From Sesamum alatum (lineage: Eukaryota; Streptophyta; Magnoliopsida; Lamiales; Pedaliaceae), in NCBI GenBank assembly GCA_034509735.1, contig JACGWO010000001.1:10308854-10372853 (forward strand): a DNA stretch of 64,000 nt. The letters run 5' to 3'. Each line of letters begins with the position of its first letter. Within the stretch, counting starts at the first letter, position 1. The position numbers and the translations under genes were made by a program. The notes under the pieces are model-generated. The model worked only from the letters and a program-made list of their open reading frames with translations, did no database searches and had not been told where the DNA came from. Below are positions 59,374 to 64,000 of this stretch, piece after piece.

Positions 59374-59787
59374 TATGTTTGGTTTCATTTTTTTTGTTTT
59401 TTGCCATCTTTACGAAAACAAAATTAAATATAATCCACTCTCAAAATATATTCATTTTGAGTTTTGAGATGTTTTGGCTCGATTTCAAATACAGTAATAC
59501 ATTATATAATTTAATTCACTTATAAATAAATAAATATTATTGCATATATATATATTTATAAAATCATATAAAAGATATATAATTTGACAATGAATAATAT
59601 TTTTTTGTCTCCCAATATACAATACAATACACACAATATATTTTTTATATTATTTAAAATTAATTTTAAAAATAAAACTAAACATACACCTTATTTTTAA
59701 CACACACTTATTTATTTTTATTTTTCTTTCTCTATCTCCGCAAAACAAAACAAAATAAAACACTCAACAAAACAAAAACCAACATAA
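59374..59787. mobile_element. Second copy of the fold-back element family
   Basis: The right two thirds match the right arm of 25403-26315: AATAAATAAATATTATT, CATATAAAAG, AATTTGACAATGAATAATATTTTTTTGTCTCCCAATATACAA in order, then TTTATTTTTATTTTTC and CTATCTCCGCAAAACA. The ends ACTATGTTTGGTTTC and AAAACCAACATAATG are roughly inverted. It lacks the inner duplication. Confidence 0.6.
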
Positions 59788-60891
59788 TGTTTGTTGCTGT
59801 GTGTATTTTGGCTTTTGTTTATTGTTTGTGGACCAAACCAAACCAACTCATTCAACAGAACCTAAAAACCCCTTCTCCACCATTCTTCGCTTTGCGGGAC
59901 CCCCTTCCTTTTTTCCCCACTTGCTCCCTAATTTATTCATAACACTACCCTCCAATTTTATTTTATTGATTTTTTTTATTTTAGTAATTTTTAAATTTAT
60001 CTTTTTCTATGTGTGTTTTTGTATAATAATAATGTTAATATATTTGATTAGTTTTTAATATTTGGATACGTAAATGTAATATTTTTATTAATATTAATTA
60101 GATTTAAATCGATGCACTAAATGCAATTTGATGAATAAGTACATTTCATTTTTCTATAAATTTATTCTAAGGGATAAATTTGAGTAATTTAGCGAGAATG
60201 AATGAGGGAAATAATATTAGTTATTTTTGAAAGTTGGGAATTTGAATATCTATTTAAGAACCTTTTTGTTATTTATTTTATTATTGGTTATTATATAATT
60301 ATACTATTAAATTATATTCTGTCAAAACATGACCTGTATGTGGAGTCAAAATTTAAATTATTCGCCGCTATTTACACGAATATACATACACAAATATATA
60401 AGATATTTTAATTTAAACAAATGAATTTCTCTATCACACCGACAATTTTAAAAATCGGAGCCATGGATTTGGTTTTAAGAAATATCCAAAATTAGATCGA
60501 AGCCTTTCATTTGGATATATAAATTTATTTTTGTTTATACACAGATATTACTCATCACATCAACATTTTCATGTTGTTAAAAACAAATATTAGAAATTGT
60601 TTTCATTTGATGTTTCTTGCTTATTTCCTAACTTGATATTAAAAAGCTTGTACATAATTTATTCTTTTTGCTTTATTGTGTTTAGGTGCTAAATCCAAAA
60701 AAACAATGAATTAACATTAGACTTTTTATTTGATTTAATCACACTTAACCAATCACATAATAATAATATTATTATAAGTATAATAATTATTCTTTAAATT
60801 ATAAATCAATCGCATGACAAATAAATTTTCATGTATTTATAGTTGTCAAGGAAAAAGACCAAACGGCTATCATTAATATAAGGGATAATTA
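59788..60891. other. AT-rich spacer
   Basis: Nothing gene-like was found. Small hydrophobic open frames (59801, 60202) are a consequence of T-rich sequence. Confidence 0.35.
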
Positions 60892-61421
60892 CACTCTCTT
60901 TCCTTAAAGTTTGATATAATTACACGTAGATTCCAAGTGGTTTGAAAATTTACATTTAGTATTCATGAGGTTTGTTTCTATCTAACAAATAGGTTTATTC
61001 GTTAGTTAAAATTCACCGAATTTATTGATATTAATAAAAAAACTGAATGAAAATCAATATTTACCATCGATTGACTTATTAATGACTTAATGGAGGCCAA
61101 ACAAATATTTTATGACTAAATTATCCATATAACGTGAAGATATATCTCTTATCATACATTAACGTGTGAGGATATATAAGGATAGTTTGGACATAAAAAG
61201 ATTCGTTTGACCTACAATAAGTCCGTAATCAATCAATCGATGACAAATATCACATTTAATTCAATTTTTTTTGTTCGTATCAACATATTTGGTGAACTTT
61301 GACTAACAGGAGGACCTATTTGTTAGGTAGAAGCAAACCTCAAGAATATTATATGTAATTTTTCAAACTATAGGGAATTTCTAGTAATTTATACCACATT
61401 TAAGGGGATGGGAGTATAACC
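60892..61421. mobile_element. MITE, family 2 copy, about 0.5 kb
   Basis: It starts GGGATAATTACACTCTCTTT and shares with 14533-14992 ATAATTACACGTAGATTCC, GAGGTTTGTTTCTATCTAAC, AATTTATTGATATTAATAAA, TATTTACCATCGATTGACTT, GACATAAAAAGATTCGTTTGACC and AATTTTTCAAACTATAGGG. It lies just upstream of the BBX promoter. Confidence 0.65.
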
Positions 61422-61628
61422 TGGTTAGATTGGTGAGGGTAATAGAGTAAAAGCATATGCTTTCAATGGACACGCGTCAGCTTATATCAGCGAATAGAGT
61501 GTGTCACTGTAGGCCGCGAGTGGGCATAAAGTGCCTCTGACGGCAGCTGACTGGTTTTCCTTTCTGTCTCCGAAATTCCGAATTTCTCCTCCAAATTCCG
61601 ATCTCCGACATCTGTCCCAACCACACCT

Positions 61629-61635
61629 TATAAAA
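61629..61635 (+). promoter_or_regulatory. TATA box of the BBX gene
   Basis: TATAAAA in CACACCTTATAAAATCCCAG lies 246 bases before the start codon, predicting a leader of about 215 bases. A 20-odd codon remainder of an open frame crossing 61531-61755 would contribute no in-leader ATG that is clearly conserved. Confidence 0.5.
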
Positions 61636-61874
61636 TCCCAGCGGCGGAAACCCCGCCTTAGATCTCTTGTCTCTATACGCATAGATTCTCACGCACTGAA
61701 TGTGATCCAGTGTGTGTTGATGTATACATACAGTTGTTTGTATTTATACATTTGAGTGTTTGTATATCTGGAGCTGAATATTTCTGTAGTTATTTATGCG
61801 CACAAGTGGGGATTATGAAGTGGGACAGTGATTACTGATGAGATTAACTAATTAGAGAAGCATAAACAGTGATA

Positions 61875-63654
61875 ATGAGAACACTGTGCGACGTTTGTGA
61901 GAGTGCGGCGGCGATTATATTCTGTGCGGCGGATGAGGCGGCGCTTTGTCGTTCTTGTGATGATAAGGTATGATCTTCCTTTCTTTGCACGCTCGAGCAC
62001 ACACATGTATGTGAACTGATGCGAGAATGAGTGGATCTAATTGGACTTCTTTTTTCTTTTCCCAAAAAAAAAAAAAAACGAAAACTCTTTTGCATGCAGT
62101 AATCGGTATATTTTGTTTGTAAGATTGCACTAACTTGCCCTTGGATATTGATTTGTAGTTTCTGGATATGTTTCTCAGATTGTGATGAGAATTTATGATT
62201 TTAGAGGTTTATGCTTCCACTTTTTGTGCGTGCCTGTATGTGTAGGAACTGGGAAAATGATATCTGTAGCATAGTCAATCAGGGATTATTCTCCGATTCA
62301 GTACATGTCAGTTTATATGTTAAAGAGGCTGTATTACTTCTTTATGGGTTGCCCTTCTGTTGTGTTGTTGGCTATGGCTCATTACTTGAAGAGAGCTCCT
62401 TTAAATTGGTTATTAGGTTGGCCTTTTTTACAATGCTTTTTTATGGTAGAGTTGGCTTAGTAACCTACTTGCAAGATCCCTCTTCTTAGCATCATGAGGT
62501 TAGCAGCGGTTTAATGAAGGACTGCCACTGCTAACAGATACATACTTCTTGGAATTGTATAAAAGGCTGCAAGAATATAGCTTACAAGTAAAGAAAGATT
62601 AAGTCTTGTATCAAGATGTGGAGAAGATTGTATTGGTGTTCCTTCTTCTGTTATGGTCGATTTATCTCTTCTTCAGAATTTGCAAGTCATGTTACTGCTC
62701 CAAAGACATTTACTCGTACTTGTTTGAATACTTAGCCAGTTGCCTATACTTTAATCTTTGTATGAAAATTGTTGTGGCAACGATGTGTTCACTTGTTGTG
62801 GCAGGTCCACATGTGTAACAAGCTTGCCAGTAGACATGTACGAGTTGGACTTGCTGAGCCCAGTGAAGTCCCACGTTGCGACATATGCGAAAATGCTCCT
62901 GGTATGCTGCTTCATAACTCTTCCTTTCCTCCTCATATCTGATAGGTGGCAACCATTTTTCAAAAATACTACCTGGGCCCTTTTGTGTAGCTTTCTTTTA
63001 TTGTGAGATCGATGGAAGTTCCCTTTGTCTGCAATGCGATATGATTGTCCATGTCGGTGGTAAAAGAACCCATGGAAGATACCTCCTGTTGAGGCAGAGA
63101 GTTGAGGTGTGTGGTTGAACTAAAGGGCACTGGTTCGCATTTTTGTAACAGGCAAACATGAGAAGTTACCTTTATTTCTTCTATGGTCTGCTTCTGTAGT
63201 TTCCAGGGGACAAACCTGGAAGTGTAGATGACCCAGGATCACAAAGAGTTAATCTTGGTGAAGCAAAGAGGGAACCCACTCGGATGTCTAGTCTTAGAGC
63301 GAAAGAGAATCAGCAAAATTACCGGGATTCTCCTGAGCCAGTTCTAGGTAACAACATTGATAGTCATGAGAAAATGGAGAATCAGTTGATTGACCTCAAT
63401 TCCAGACCTCAAAGGATACACGGGCAAGCTCTGGGTAACCAGGTAAACTTTTTTTAATCAGAATCATCGCCTGTGCCTCAAAACTCTATTTCAAGTATCA
63501 TTGTTTGGTAACTCTGGGTTATGTCCAGTAATTTTTAAAATCGATCCTCTCTCTCTTTTCTTCCAAGGACCGACTGGATGCTTTGGCTTACAACAATCAT
63601 GAATCTGAAAGTGTGGTTCCAGATGGATACTTAAAAAGGGAGCCTGAGAAGTAA
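61875..63654 (+). CDS. Double B-box zinc-finger protein (BBX18/BBX19 type)
   Basis: Five exons, 61875-61967, 62805-62901, 62991-63106, 63200-63442 and 63568-63654, join without error to 211 residues. The first B-box is [20 protein letters not shown] then [22 protein letters not shown]. The second is [40 protein letters not shown]. Each has the zinc-ligand pattern CxxC...C..C..C..D..H..H. There is no CCT domain. The tail has [22 protein letters not shown] and ends YLKREPEK, all seen in BBX18/19. Members of this class are nuclear light-signalling cofactors that affect seedling growth and flowering, acting by protein contacts rather than direct CCT-type binding. The window has the complete coding region. 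Ortholog choice between BBX18 and BBX19 is not resolvable here. Confidence 0.94.
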
Positions 63655-64000
63655 TGAAGGTATATTCCATATATAACTAAATATCTTGTAAATCTTTTGT
63701 CATCTCCGCCATGGTGAAATTTTAAATGATAGTTAGAGCATAAATACAGCTAAACAGAGGGAAAACGTAATAATCTTTAACCATATTGATGCTGCTTGAT
63801 CATCCATATGTATCCTGCAGTTTGCTCCATATGAAAGATTCCATGTAGGCACTGTTTTGATATGTAGGCATTGTTTTGATATTACTTAATCCCTCTAACT
63901 GAAATTTTCCTGACTTGTTTTATTTATCAATTATCGTCGATCTTTGAAAATTTTTGCATGTCCAGGGTGCTCATATTCATTCTTTTATTACCTTCAGTTT
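63655..64000. other. 3' flank of the BBX gene
   Basis: It likely holds the 3' UTR. A short direct repeat TGTAGGCA(C/T)TGTTTTGATAT occurs at about 63845-63863 and 63866-63884. Nothing else is seen. Confidence 0.4.

Overview
The window is nuclear DNA from a flowering plant, most likely a eudicot. It is AT-rich, its genes have many short GT-AG introns, its promoters carry TGGGCY (site II) motifs, and the spaces between genes are packed with non-autonomous transposons. No bacterial, organellar or viral genome segment was recognised. The species cannot be named from the sequence alone.

Layout. 1-340: last exons of an unidentified gene (+). 3.6-5.6 kb and 7.7-9.5 kb: two tandem genes for secreted proline-rich cell-wall proteins with a pollen Ole e 1/extensin-type head (+). 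10.7-13.4 kb: V-ATPase proteolipid subunit c (+), with a 722-bp hAT-type element in its second intron. 13.4-31.3 kb: about 18 kb without genes, holding MITEs, fold-back elements and three solo LTRs, two of them inserted in one MITE. 31.9-34.0 kb: intronless arginine decarboxylase (+). 36.9-40.5 kb: UFD1-like gene (+). 41.3-41.6 kb: mitochondrial ribosomal protein bTHX/S31-like gene (+). 44.5-46.5 kb: complex I LYR subunit NDUFB9/CIB22 (-). 47.8-53.3 kb: KIN-7 kinesin (-). 56.4-59.2 kb: complete but dead Mutator-like element with 9-bp target duplications. 61.9-63.7 kb: two-B-box zinc-finger protein of the BBX18/19 type (+).

The genes are mostly housekeeping and do not form a pathway. Their interest is the linkage. 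From memory of Arabidopsis locus numbers, one part of this set (VHA-c, ADC2, CIB22) sits together at one chromosome 4 site, and the other part (PRP4, VHA-c3, UFD1, KIN-7, BBX19) sits at a second chromosome 4 site that is duplicated on chromosome 2 (PRP2, UFD1, S31, KIN-7, BBX18). This window carries the union on one segment, as expected if the Arabidopsis blocks derive from one ancestral segment by duplication and reciprocal gene loss.

The reading frames of the two proline-rich genes, UFD1 and S31 are broken by 1-2 base indels while VHA-c, ADC, CIB22, KIN-7 and BBX are perfect. Clustering in two islands (about 3.6-9.5 and 36.9-41.6 kb) and scarcity of substitution-type stops suggest local sequence error more than gene death, though real decay cannot be excluded.
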